The notes below the pieces were generated by a model. The model was not told the origin of the DNA, made no database searches, and was given only the letters and a program-made list of their open reading frames with translations. This document shows positions 43,420 to 53,248 of a DNA stretch of 64,000 bases, in pieces; position 1 is the stretch's first letter, and each line of letters opens with the position of its first letter. Location of the stretch: assembly GCA_013376735.1 (NCBI GenBank), contig VINJ01000001.1:310001-374000 (forward strand), read 5' to 3'. The translations under genes were made by a program, and so were the position numbers. This DNA is from a bacterium Scap17. Its GTDB lineage: Bacteria; Pseudomonadota; Gammaproteobacteria; Pseudomonadales; Halomonadaceae.

Positions 43420-44037
43420 TCATGGGCCGCGGCTGGCGGTGTCCCTCGCAGGGGTGGCCTGCTGCAGGTAGGCGAGCAGAGCCGTGATTTCGGCAGTGCC
43501 ACGCACGTCATTGGGGGCGGCAAGAATCTCGTCTTCCGCGTAGGGTACGCCCAGGCCTTGCAGGGCTCGCATGCGTGCCGCGATACCTTCGCCGCTCAAC
43601 GCCCGCTCGAACAGCCACGGGTAGGCAGGCATCGCTGAGTCCGGCACCTGACTGCGCGGGTCATGCAGATGCAGGCGCTGCCAGGCATCGTCATGCTGCG
43701 CAGGCAGCTGGCTCAAATCCGTCCCCCAGCGCTCGACGCCCCACAGCGAAGGGCGGTCGTAGAAGCGTGCCCGGGTGGTCGTCGCATCGCCGTGGCGCGC
43801 CGTGTCGCCCGGTAGATCGCGCACCATGCGTGTGTGGCACTGCTGACAGCCCTCGCGTTGATAGATGCGCTGACCCTCCAGTGCCAGGGCGCTCAGCGGT
43901 TTGAGGTCTTCGGGCGCGCTGGAGAGGCTGGGGTGAGCTCCAAGCGGCACCAGCTGGGCGAGGGCGCCGAGGCTCATGGTGAGCAGGCATAGTGCCGTCA
44001 TCAGGCCGGCGTGACGTTCGAGCAGGACATGTCTCAT
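43420..44037 (-). CDS. CcoO-like membrane-anchored cytochrome c subunit
   Basis: This 205-residue protein matches CcoO of cbb3 oxidases. It has one N-terminal helix (GLMTALCLLTMSLGALAQLVPL), the haem-binding CQQCH in GQRIYQREGCQQCHTRMVRD, and the likely Met ligand in DSAMPAYPWLF. Other shared segments are YDRPSLWGVERWGTDLSQLP and RLHLHDPRSQVPDSAMPAYPWL. So its electron-transfer haem should be intact, unlike the neighbouring CcoN-like subunit. Its ATG overlaps the CcoN-like stop (ATGA). Confidence 0.88.
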   Translation of the reverse strand: MRHVLLERHAGLMTALCLLTMSLGALAQLVPLGAHPSLSSAPEDLKPLSALALEGQRIYQREGCQQCHTRMVRDLPGDTARHGDATTTRARFYDRPSLWGVERWGTDLSQLPAQHDDAWQRLHLHDPRSQVPDSAMPAYPWLFERALSGEGIAARMRALQGLGVPYAEDEILAAPNDVRGTAEITALLAYLQQATPARDTASRGP

Positions 44038-45602
44038 GCGTAGTGCCCTCCCGAGGATGTGGCAGGGGGCGTGGCCGAGGGTGATGCAGGAGGCATGGCA
44101 GGCTGTGATGATGTCTTCCGCGAGCCGGAATTCGGGAGCTGGCGCTCATGAGCGGCTTGCCGTTCGCTCTTGTGGACAGCCAGGGTGTGCATCACGTTGA
44201 GGAGCATCAGCAGCATGCCGAGTGCCCAGCAGACGAGTCCGCCCAACGAAATCATCATCGGCATGCGGGCCGCTGCCAGCACCTCGCTCAGGGTGTATAG
44301 CGGTCTGCCGTCATCTGCCAGCACATGCCACATGCTGCCTTGAAGCAGCGTGGTGGCCCAGCTGGCGGCAATGCACAGCAGGGTGCCGATGATGGCCAGC
44401 AGGGCATGGGTCTTGAGCAGCGCGAGGGAGCGCATCGGGGGCAGCAGGTGATAGGCCATCACGATGGCGACTGTCGCGACCACCCCCAGGCTTGCTGCCG
44501 GCGACAGGCTGTTGGCGGCACTGAAGGTCATGGCATTGAGGGTCGGCAATGACAGCAGGCTGTATTCAAGAACCGCAAGGGCGAAGCTGATCAGAGCTGC
44601 CGCCAGCAGGCAGATCAGCGGATCCCGGCGCACTGAGTGCCAATCCTCCTTGAGTGTCATCAGGCCATTGAGGCTGAGTGCCAGCCCCGGTGCCAGTAGC
44701 AGGAGGCCCATCGCCATGCCCAGCGTCTGGCTCCAGGCCGGCAGGGCGCTCGCGAACAGCAGCGGAGCACCTCCCCATGTCACCAGCAGCACCAGCATCC
44801 AGAAGCTGGTGGTCGCCAGCCGATGCGAGTGGAGCGGCCGCCGCGAGCGGCTCATCACCATGTGATGGAGCAAGGCAATGAGGCCGAATGCGAACATGCC
44901 GCCGGGGAGTGGCCCGGCCTGCCAGCGCTGAATCAGTGCCTCGAGGCTGCCCGTGAAGAGCGGTATCGATTCCAGCAGGTCGATCGGCACGCTGAGCGAG
45001 ATCAGCACATGCTGCATCAACACCAGCATCAGGCCGGCGATGAAGTACCAGCAGGCCACCGGCAGGCGGCGCAGCGTGCGCTGTTCCAGTACCGTGAAGA
45101 AGACCCACGCCACGGCCAGCCAGACGAGGGTCATCAGCAGATCGACGAGCCAGGGGGCTTCGGCCATGTACTGGCCCGAGGAGTAGCCTGCGACAATCGC
45201 CAGTGCGCCGAGCGCGACCACGGCCTGCCAGCCGAGGAAGGTGAACTGCATCAGCTTGAGCGTTAAAGGGGGCAGTGCGATATCCGGTATCGCCGTCTCG
45301 GCGTCCGTGCGTGATTCGCGCTGCAGGACACTGTGCATGGCGATGGAGTAACCACCGGCGATCACTGCCGAGCCGCCCAGACCGTAGAGCAGCAGGTGGT
45401 GCTGCAAGGGAGCGAGGCGGCCGTAGCTCAGCCAGGCCGCTTCCGGCCCCAGCGAGGGCCATAGCCAGATGAGGTTGAGCCATACGGCCAGACAGAGGCT
45501 GAGCAGGCCCCAGATGACGGCCATACGAGCGAAATCATGGCTTGCGTGATGATGATTGTTCACGTGGGATTGGCAGGCCGAAGCCTCAAGAGCTGTACGC
45601 AT
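44034..45602 (-). CDS. CcoN-like protein lacking all haem/copper ligands
   Basis: This 522-residue, ~12-helix membrane protein aligns by eye with the catalytic subunit of cbb3 oxidase: YGRLAPLQHHLLLYGLGG (CcoN GRLRPLHT..FGG), RPLHSHRLATTSFW, GGAPLLFASALPAWSQTLGM (CcoN GPHHLHYTALPDWAQSLGM), GLMTLKEDWHSVRRDP and SWATTLLQGSMWHV. But the expected ligands are gone: the haem b His of RPLHT is Gln, the GHN-type CuB His with its Tyr is replaced by AGPLPGG, both His of GPHHLH are Ala/Pro, and GHVHSGALG reads SLSPAASLG. GAGG seven bases before ATG 45602 sets the start. The N-terminus is His-rich. It cannot bind an oxygen-reducing centre of the known kind. Confidence 0.85.
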   Translation of the reverse strand: MRTALEASACQSHVNNHHHASHDFARMAVIWGLLSLCLAVWLNLIWLWPSLGPEAAWLSYGRLAPLQHHLLLYGLGGSAVIAGGYSIAMHSVLQRESRTDAETAIPDIALPPLTLKLMQFTFLGWQAVVALGALAIVAGYSSGQYMAEAPWLVDLLMTLVWLAVAWVFFTVLEQRTLRRLPVACWYFIAGLMLVLMQHVLISLSVPIDLLESIPLFTGSLEALIQRWQAGPLPGGMFAFGLIALLHHMVMSRSRRPLHSHRLATTSFWMLVLLVTWGGAPLLFASALPAWSQTLGMAMGLLLLAPGLALSLNGLMTLKEDWHSVRRDPLICLLAAALISFALAVLEYSLLSLPTLNAMTFSAANSLSPAASLGVVATVAIVMAYHLLPPMRSLALLKTHALLAIIGTLLCIAASWATTLLQGSMWHVLADDGRPLYTLSEVLAAARMPMMISLGGLVCWALGMLLMLLNVMHTLAVHKSERQAAHERQLPNSGSRKTSSQPAMPPASPSATPPATSSGGHYA

Positions 45603-45846
45603 ATCACGACCTCGTCGGCAGTGGGCGAAAGCGCAGTGCTGGTGGTGACGGTGCTGGAAGCGGCGCTGCGGGAGCGGCCATATCACCGACGCCACTGTTC
45701 AGGGTGGCAGAGCTGGCGCTGAGCGATATCACGCGCGACCATGACCGACTGACAGGCCATCCCTCGCGCTGGAATGCAGCGTTTACCCCTCATCGGTTCC
45801 AGCGTTGTCTGGCGCGAGCCGTACGAGATCAACAGGAGAATTTCGC

Positions 45847-46713
45847 TTGCCCGCCGTCACTTCATCATCGGACGAAGATGCCAATGCGTCCAATACGGCT
45901 GAGGTCCCCAGCCCCTACGCCGAGGAAGGCTTTCGTGTCGCCAGCCTGGCCGACGTCGCCTCGGAGCTTGCTGCTCGCCAGACCATGTCCCACGACGCGC
46001 TGACAGCGCGAGGGCCGTGGCGAGGCTGGTTGGCGGAACTGGGCCCGCTTGAGATCCATGGGCGTCCTGAGCGTGCCCTGCTATTGCATGCCCATGGTGC
46101 CGGCGCCGGGCGTGAGACCGACTTCCATCAACGGTTCGCTGCTGCCTGCCTGGCGCATGACATGGCATGGCTGGCATTCGATTTCAGCTATCTCGTCAGG
46201 ATGCGCTGCGAAAGCCGCCGCCGACCGCCACCCCGGCTGCCCGGGCTGATCGAGGAGATGGCGCGCTGGTGTCAGGCGCTGATGGCGTGTGTGGCAGACG
46301 TCGACTCCTTGCGATCTCTGCCCTGGCTGGTCGGCGGCAAGTCGATGGGCAGTCGTGTGGCCTCCCATCTGTTGGTGGAATTGGCCCATATGGCGCATGC
46401 GCCGTTGCCGGTCGGGTGGTACGCGCTGGGCTATCCCTTCCATCCCACGGGCAAGCCCGACAAGTTGCGCATCGACCATCTGCCGGATATCCCGATGGCC
46501 GGCGTGATCTGTCAGGGCAGCCGCGATCCCTTCGGCACTCGAGAGGAAGTGACGGAATATCCGTTGCCGGAAAGCCTCACCTTGCATTGGCTGAATGATG
46601 GCGAACATGATTTCAAACCACGAAAAGTGAGTGGCGAGACGCGTGAAGGACTGATTTCGCGTGCAGCACAGGCCTTGGCCCATCACCCGGCATTGGGCGG
46701 AAAGCGGCAGTGA
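45847..46713 (+). CDS. Alpha/beta hydrolase, KANL3/Tex30-like
   Basis: This 288-residue protein is an alpha/beta hydrolase of the KANL3/Tex30 (DUF2434-like dienelactone hydrolase) type. It has the strand and oxyanion loop LLLHAHGAGAGRET, the nucleophile elbow GGKSMGSRVASHL and the late acidic and His segments VICQGSRDPFG and LNDGEHDFKP. Substrate is unknown. A TTG at 45847 is chosen as start because AGGAG lies eight bases upstream; another TTG at 45805 lacks a ribosome site. The first 40 residues are low-complexity (TSSSDEDANASNT). It is divergent from the CcoN-like gene. Confidence 0.8.
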   Translation: MPAVTSSSDEDANASNTAEVPSPYAEEGFRVASLADVASELAARQTMSHDALTARGPWRGWLAELGPLEIHGRPERALLLHAHGAGAGRETDFHQRFAAACLAHDMAWLAFDFSYLVRMRCESRRRPPPRLPGLIEEMARWCQALMACVADVDSLRSLPWLVGGKSMGSRVASHLLVELAHMAHAPLPVGWYALGYPFHPTGKPDKLRIDHLPDIPMAGVICQGSRDPFGTREEVTEYPLPESLTLHWLNDGEHDFKPRKVSGETREGLISRAAQALAHHPALGGKRQ

Positions 46714-46883
46714 ATCATCATTATTTGCGGGGCATTACCCAGGCCTTCGATGGCGACAGCGGCATGTCAGAATGATGACGCAACGCTGATGTTTACTGGC
46801 CTGCAGGCGAGATGCAGCGGGAAAGTCCTGTCTTATCAATACTCTGTCGCGGACGATTGCTGAAATTGCGCGTAAAAAAAGTA

Positions 46884-46911
46884 TTGACTCATGGGCCGGA
46901 TTCCGTAGAAT
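46884..46911 (+). promoter_or_regulatory. Promoter of the Val/Asp tRNA array
   Basis: TTGACT (-35) and TAGAAT (-10) are separated by 16 bases, placing the start about 10 bases before the first tRNA. An A-run lies just upstream of the -35 and may act as an UP element. Confidence 0.72.
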
Positions 46912-46929
46912 GCAGCGCCAACGAGACAG

Positions 46930-47005
46930 GGGTGGTTAGCTCAGTTGGTAGAGCACCAGCCTTACAAGCTGGGGGTCACTGGTTCGAACCCAGTACCACC
47001 CACCA
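46930..47005 (+). tRNA. tRNA-Val (TAC)
   Basis: A full 76-base cloverleaf with acceptor GGGTGGT/ACCACCC, anticodon loop CTTACAA (anticodon TAC) in stem CCAGC/GCTGG, T-loop GGTTCGAACCC and encoded CCA. It reads GTA/GTG-type valine codons. Confidence 0.96.
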
Positions 47006-47083
47006 TTTGAAAAAAGTCATTGCTTTTCAAAGCGTTACTTGATTAAATGGCCTGGTTCGTTAGCAGAAGCAAGCGTTTGTCGT

Positions 47084-47160
47084 GGACCGGTAGTTCAGTT
47101 GGTTAGAATGCCGGCCTGTCACGCCGGAGGTCGCGGGTTCGAGTCCCGTCCGGTCCGCCA
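47084..47160 (+). tRNA. tRNA-Asp (GTC), copy 1
   Basis: A 77-base tRNA with acceptor GGACCGG/CCGGTCC, anticodon loop CTGTCAC (GTC) in stem CCGGC/GCCGG and encoded CCA. Confidence 0.97.
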
Positions 47161-47201
47161 TTCTCGTTTGTCATGCGCCCGATGTTGAGTTGTTCTGAAG
47201 T

Positions 47202-47278
47202 GGACCGGTAGTTCAGTTGGTTAGAATGCCGGCCTGTCACGCCGGAGGTCGCGGGTTCGAGTCCCGTCCGGTCCGCCA
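47202..47278 (+). tRNA. tRNA-Asp (GTC), copy 2
   Basis: Identical in the mature sequence to copy 1 by eye, with CCA encoded; 41 bases separate it from copy 1. Confidence 0.97.
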
Positions 47279-47327
47279 TCAGAATCGCGAGATATCACCG
47301 CTGCTTGCAGCAAAGATCGTTTGTATT

Positions 47328-47404
47328 GGGTGATTAGCTCAGTTGGTTAGAGCACAAGCTTCACATGCTTGGGGTCACTGGTTCGAATCCAGTATCACCC
47401 ACCA
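47328..47404 (+). tRNA. tRNA-Val (CAC)
   Basis: A 77-base tRNA with acceptor GGGTGAT/ATCACCC, anticodon loop TTCACAT (anticodon CAC) in stem CAAGC/GCTTG, and encoded CCA. It complements the TAC species by reading GTG. Confidence 0.94.
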
Positions 47405-47408
47405 ATGC

Positions 47409-47485
47409 GGACCGGTAGTTCAGTTGGTTAGAATGCCGGCCTGTCACGCCGGAGGTCGCGGGTTCGAGTCCCGTCCGGTCCGCCA
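47409..47485 (+). tRNA. tRNA-Asp (GTC), copy 3
   Basis: Third identical tRNA-Asp, only four bases after tRNA-Val (CAC), so the two must be cut from one precursor. Confidence 0.97.
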
Positions 47486-47506
47486 TTCGATCTACAAGAA
47501 TTCGTG

Positions 47507-47536
47507 AAACCCGAGCTTTCGAGCTCGGGTTTTTGC
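47507..47536 (+). terminator. Terminator of the Val/Asp tRNA array
   Basis: An 11-bp stem AAACCCGAGCT/AGCTCGGGTTT closed by a stable TTCG tetraloop, followed by a T-run. Confidence 0.94.
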
Positions 47537-49991
<2,455 letters not shown>

Positions 49992-50194
49992 GTTGACCGC
50001 GATCACGCATGGGGATATTCAGCGTTGAGCTGAGCCGGACCACTGCCTAGACTGATGGAAGCCATCGCGGACGCCGTGCCTTTGTTGCATGTGCCTCCGT
50101 GGTGGCTTTGTCGTCTTCAGAGTTTGCCTCAGGCGCCGCGCCAGCGGTTCGATGCGCTCTGATTTCTGCCTTGTCGCCACGATGGGATCTGCTC

Positions 50195-51268
50195 ATGTCA
50201 CCGCACGCCACCGCCTCACGCCATGCCACCGCTGAGGCTCTGATGCCGGACACCGAGGACAGCCCTTTGTCGCCGCAGAGGGAGAGCGCTCGGGATTCAT
50301 CATCGCTGGCCGCCTCCCCGCCGGTAGCCGAGACACTGGACAGCCTGCTGGATCTGTTCACGCCGCCAGCGGTCGAGCGCCTGGCGTGGCCGCTGGCCGA
50401 TGAGGCCGGTGTGATCGTCGAGTGCCTGCGCGCTGACACGCTGGATAGCGAGATTTCCGGTAACAAGGCCTGGAAGTTGCGCCTGCCGCTGGCCAGGGCG
50501 TTGAGCGAGAAGCGGGGCATCATCAGCTGTGGAGGGGGGTGGTCGAACCATCTGCATGCATTGGCGGCGGCGGGTGCCAGATTGGGTATCGAGACGCATG
50601 GCCTGGTGCGCGGGCACCCCGAAGCGCCGCTGACGCCCACGCTCGCCGATGCACGTGACAATGGCATGCGCTTGAGTTTCGTCTCGCGAGCCGAGTACCG
50701 GCAGCGCGACCAGCCTGATTTTGCCAGGCGCCATGGCGAGGGAGTATGGATTCCCGAGGGTGGCGGTTGCGTGGAGGGTGTCGCCGGGCTGGCACCGTTG
50801 GCCCAGGCGTTGGCCGAGCCGGTGCCCGGCGAGTCTGCGCCGCAACTGGTACTGCTGGCCTGTGGCAGCGGCACGACGCTTGCCGGGGTGCTGAGCGCGC
50901 TGGGCGAGCGCGATGGGCTGCGGGTCATCGGGGTGCCGACCATGAATCATGGCGATCAGCTTTACCATCGTGTGCGTCGCCTGCTGGCGGAGAGTGGCGG
51001 CAGCCAGCAGAAGACGCCGGAGTGGGGGCTGTGGCTGGGCGCGCAGGCCGGCGGCTTTGCCAAGGCGCCTGACTGGTTGATCCAGTTCATTCAGCGCTTC
51101 GAGGCTGAGACCGGCGTTGCGGTGGAGCCGGTCTACACCGCCAAACTGTTTGCGGCGCTGGCGCACCATCTGGCCAATGGTCTGATCGCACGCGGTACGC
51201 GCATTCGCGTGCTGCACAGCGGGGGCTTGCAGGGGCGACGAGGCTATCCGGCGTTGCAGGCCATCTGA
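50195..51268 (+). CDS. PLP-dependent enzyme, D-cysteine desulfhydrase/ACC deaminase-like
   Basis: This fold-type II PLP protein has the lysine motif SGNKAWKLRLPL, then IISCGGGWSNHLHALAAAGARLG (substrate/pyridine ring loop) and the phosphate-binding loop LLACGSGTTLAGVL. It fits the 1-aminocyclopropane-1-carboxylate deaminase/D-cysteine desulfhydrase family, whose members degrade D-cysteine, D-serine or ACC; which applies is not decidable here. The start is uncertain: 50195 and 50243 are possible ATGs, and the first ~45 residues are low in similarity. The frame is open up to 50099. Length from 50195 is 357 residues. Confidence 0.8.
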   Translation: MSPHATASRHATAEALMPDTEDSPLSPQRESARDSSSLAASPPVAETLDSLLDLFTPPAVERLAWPLADEAGVIVECLRADTLDSEISGNKAWKLRLPLARALSEKRGIISCGGGWSNHLHALAAAGARLGIETHGLVRGHPEAPLTPTLADARDNGMRLSFVSRAEYRQRDQPDFARRHGEGVWIPEGGGCVEGVAGLAPLAQALAEPVPGESAPQLVLLACGSGTTLAGVLSALGERDGLRVIGVPTMNHGDQLYHRVRRLLAESGGSQQKTPEWGLWLGAQAGGFAKAPDWLIQFIQRFEAETGVAVEPVYTAKLFAALAHHLANGLIARGTRIRVLHSGGLQGRRGYPALQAI

Positions 51269-51394
51269 GGGTGCTGCCGGGGTGAGTGTCATCTGGCTCG
51301 TCCCCTCCTGTGAGGCACCATCCGGTGGCTTGCGTGCAGCCTTCACCTGCCACTGGCGGCGACGTGCAGCGCTGTTATGATGGAGTTTCTGCAG

Positions 51395-51451
51395 CGGCTC
51401 CTGCCATCCGGGAGCCGTGTCTGTTTCACCGGACAGGGTGATCCCCTGTCC
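51395..51451 (+). promoter_or_regulatory. Structured leader of the threonine aldolase gene
   Basis: Two hairpins lie in the 5' leader: CGGCTCC/GGAGCCG (51395-51417) and GGACAGGG/CCCTGTCC (51431-51451). A TATGAT -10-like element lies at 51376-51381. The second hairpin ends 16 bases before the start codon. It does not match a riboswitch I know. Confidence 0.45.
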
Positions 51452-51467
51452 CGCTCTGGAAATTCCC

Positions 51468-52553
51468 ATGACGACTGACGCCATTGCCCCGACCCCCGCT
51501 GCGACCTCTGCTGCCGATGAGGCGTGCACTTCACGCTTTCTGGCCAGTGACAACACGTCCGGTATCTGTCCCGAGGCGATGGCGTACATGATGCAGGCCA
51601 ATCGTGATGACGACCTCGCCTACGGCAATGACCGCTGGACGCAGCAGGTCACCGACAGCTTCCGTCAGTTGTTCGAGACCGAGTGCGAGGTGTTCTTCGT
51701 CTTCAATGGCACCGCCGCCAACTCCCTGTCGCTGGCCCATCTGTGCCAGTCCTACCACAGTGTCATCTGCCACGAACTGGCCCATATCGAGACCGATGAA
51801 TGCGGTGGGCCGGAGTTCTTCTCCAACGGTTCCAAGTTGCTCAACGCGCCGGGCCCCGACGGCAAGCTGACGCCGGAAGGCATCGAGCAGCTGGTCACCA
51901 AGCGCAGCGATATCCACTATCCGCGTCCGCGGGTGATCTCCCTGACCCAGTGCACCGAGGTCGGCACCGTCTACAGCCTGGAGGAACTGCAGGCGATTCG
52001 TGAGGTGGCGGACCGTCATGACCTTCAGATCCATATGGATGGCGCCCGTTTCGCCAATGCCTGCGCCGCGCTGGGTGTCTCGCCGGCCGAGCTGACCTGG
52101 AAGGCGGGCGTGGACGTGCTGTGCTTCTCCGGCACCAAGAATGGTCTGGCCATGGGAGAGGCGGTGATCTTCTTCGATCGCAAGCTGGCACGCGATTTCG
52201 ATTATCGCTGCAAGCAGGCCGGTCAGCTGGCCTCCAAGATGCGCTTCATCGCGGCGCCCTGGATGGGGCTGCTGGAAAATGATGTCTGGCTGAACAACGC
52301 CCGTCATGCAAACGGCATGGCGCAGTATCTGGCCGAGCGCCTCGAGGCGCTGGAGGGCATCGAGCTGCTGTTCCCCAGCGAGGCCAACAGCGTGTTCGCC
52401 AGCTTCCCCGAGCATGTGCTGGCGGCACTGCGTGAGCGTGGCTGGACCTTCTATACCTTCATCGGTGCGGGCGGCGCGCGCTTCGTCTGCTCCTGGAACA
52501 CCACCACCGAGTTGCTCGACGCCTTGCTCAAGGATATTCGCGACGTGCTGTGA
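51468..52553 (+). CDS. ltaE: Low-specificity L-threonine aldolase
   Basis: This PLP enzyme splits L-threonine and allo-threonine to glycine and acetaldehyde. The 361-residue protein has RFLASDNTSGICPEAM at the N-terminus, ICHELAHIETDECGGPEF, IHMDGARFANA (Asp contacting the PLP ring) and the lysine motif CFSGTKNGLAMGEA. It is the ~350-residue form found in Pseudomonas-like bacteria. TGGA lies before the ATG at 51468; an alternative in-frame start at 51417 would lie inside the leader hairpins and is less likely. A strong terminator follows. Confidence 0.94.
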   Translation: MTTDAIAPTPAATSAADEACTSRFLASDNTSGICPEAMAYMMQANRDDDLAYGNDRWTQQVTDSFRQLFETECEVFFVFNGTAANSLSLAHLCQSYHSVICHELAHIETDECGGPEFFSNGSKLLNAPGPDGKLTPEGIEQLVTKRSDIHYPRPRVISLTQCTEVGTVYSLEELQAIREVADRHDLQIHMDGARFANACAALGVSPAELTWKAGVDVLCFSGTKNGLAMGEAVIFFDRKLARDFDYRCKQAGQLASKMRFIAAPWMGLLENDVWLNNARHANGMAQYLAERLEALEGIELLFPSEANSVFASFPEHVLAALRERGWTFYTFIGAGGARFVCSWNTTTELLDALLKDIRDVL

Positions 52554-52596
52554 GTCTCTCGATTCAGGCAGTCCCCAAGGCGTGAGCGCCTCCCTC

Positions 52597-52632
52597 AAAA
52601 TCCCCATCGCCCCGGCGATGGGGATTTTTTTT
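52597..52632 (+). terminator. Terminator after ltaE
   Basis: A stem of about 14 bp (AAAATCCCCATCGC and its complement) with a C-rich tip is followed by eight T. Confidence 0.95.
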
Positions 52633-53248
52633 ATGGCCTGTTGTCTGGTCTGGTCAACGTCATGTGTGACTGAGGCAATAGTCTGATCAGGTTGGTAGCC
52701 ACTTCGTCGCCAGTCATTGTCTTCATGGTCTTTGCGGCGAAGCAGGAGGCTGTGTGAAGAGCGGCGGGGGTGGTCGGGTGAGAGGTGTGGACGCGATCAT
52801 TCTTGCTCGACTGGCTGGTATGCAGTGTCGTCTGGGCGTGCGAGTGACTGGCGTCAACCGTCAGTCTCTTCCTATGCTCAGGGTGTGCTGCGGTGCAACA
52901 TGAGGTGGAGGGAGTACCCGCGGCAGCAGAGACATTGGTCGTGTTCCTGCTTCTTTCTTCAACGTGTTGTCAGGGGGATTCAGGCGCGAACGGAGTGTCT
53001 GCTGACCCTCTGGTTGCCGTAGATCCTGTGATGGCTGGCAGAACTGGCTGCGCTGGCGGAAAGTTCGTTGAATGCTTTCATTCACTGTATTGGACACCGG
53101 CACCCTATATCGACCTATGCTGATAAACACGCCGAGGCAGTCGTCCTGCGAACGCCATCCAGGCTGAGCGGGCGAGCGAATCTTGCGGTCTTATCTGAGT
53201 GGGCCCGGCGATGGTCCCAGCGACTGATGTCGCGACAAGGAGGCTTCC
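52633..53248. other. Long non-coding region upstream of prkA
   Basis: This 616-base gap is A/T-richer than its surroundings in places. It must hold the promoter of the prkA-yeaH-spoVR operon; candidate -10 sequence TATGCT lies near 53116. I looked for a sigma-54 element (GG-N10-GC) and found only a poorly spaced match near 53036. No gene or RNA is recognised. Confidence 0.45.

Noticed and set aside
43128-45602. Ordinary cbb3 cytochrome c oxidase operon
   Set aside because: The subunit order fits, but the catalytic ligands of CcoN and the haem domains of CcoP are absent, so it should not be annotated as an active oxidase.
46812-47042. Open frame with VSSVGRAPALQAGGHWFEPS
   Set aside because: This is translation across tRNA-Val; not a protein.
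51390-51467. Glycine riboswitch before ltaE
   Set aside because: The leader has two hairpins but lacks the conserved glycine-aptamer core I would expect; there is also no room for a tandem aptamer.
53030-53055. Sigma-54 promoter upstream of yeaG
   Set aside because: A TGGCAG...CTGCG match exists but GG and GC are not 10 bases apart, so the spacing is wrong.
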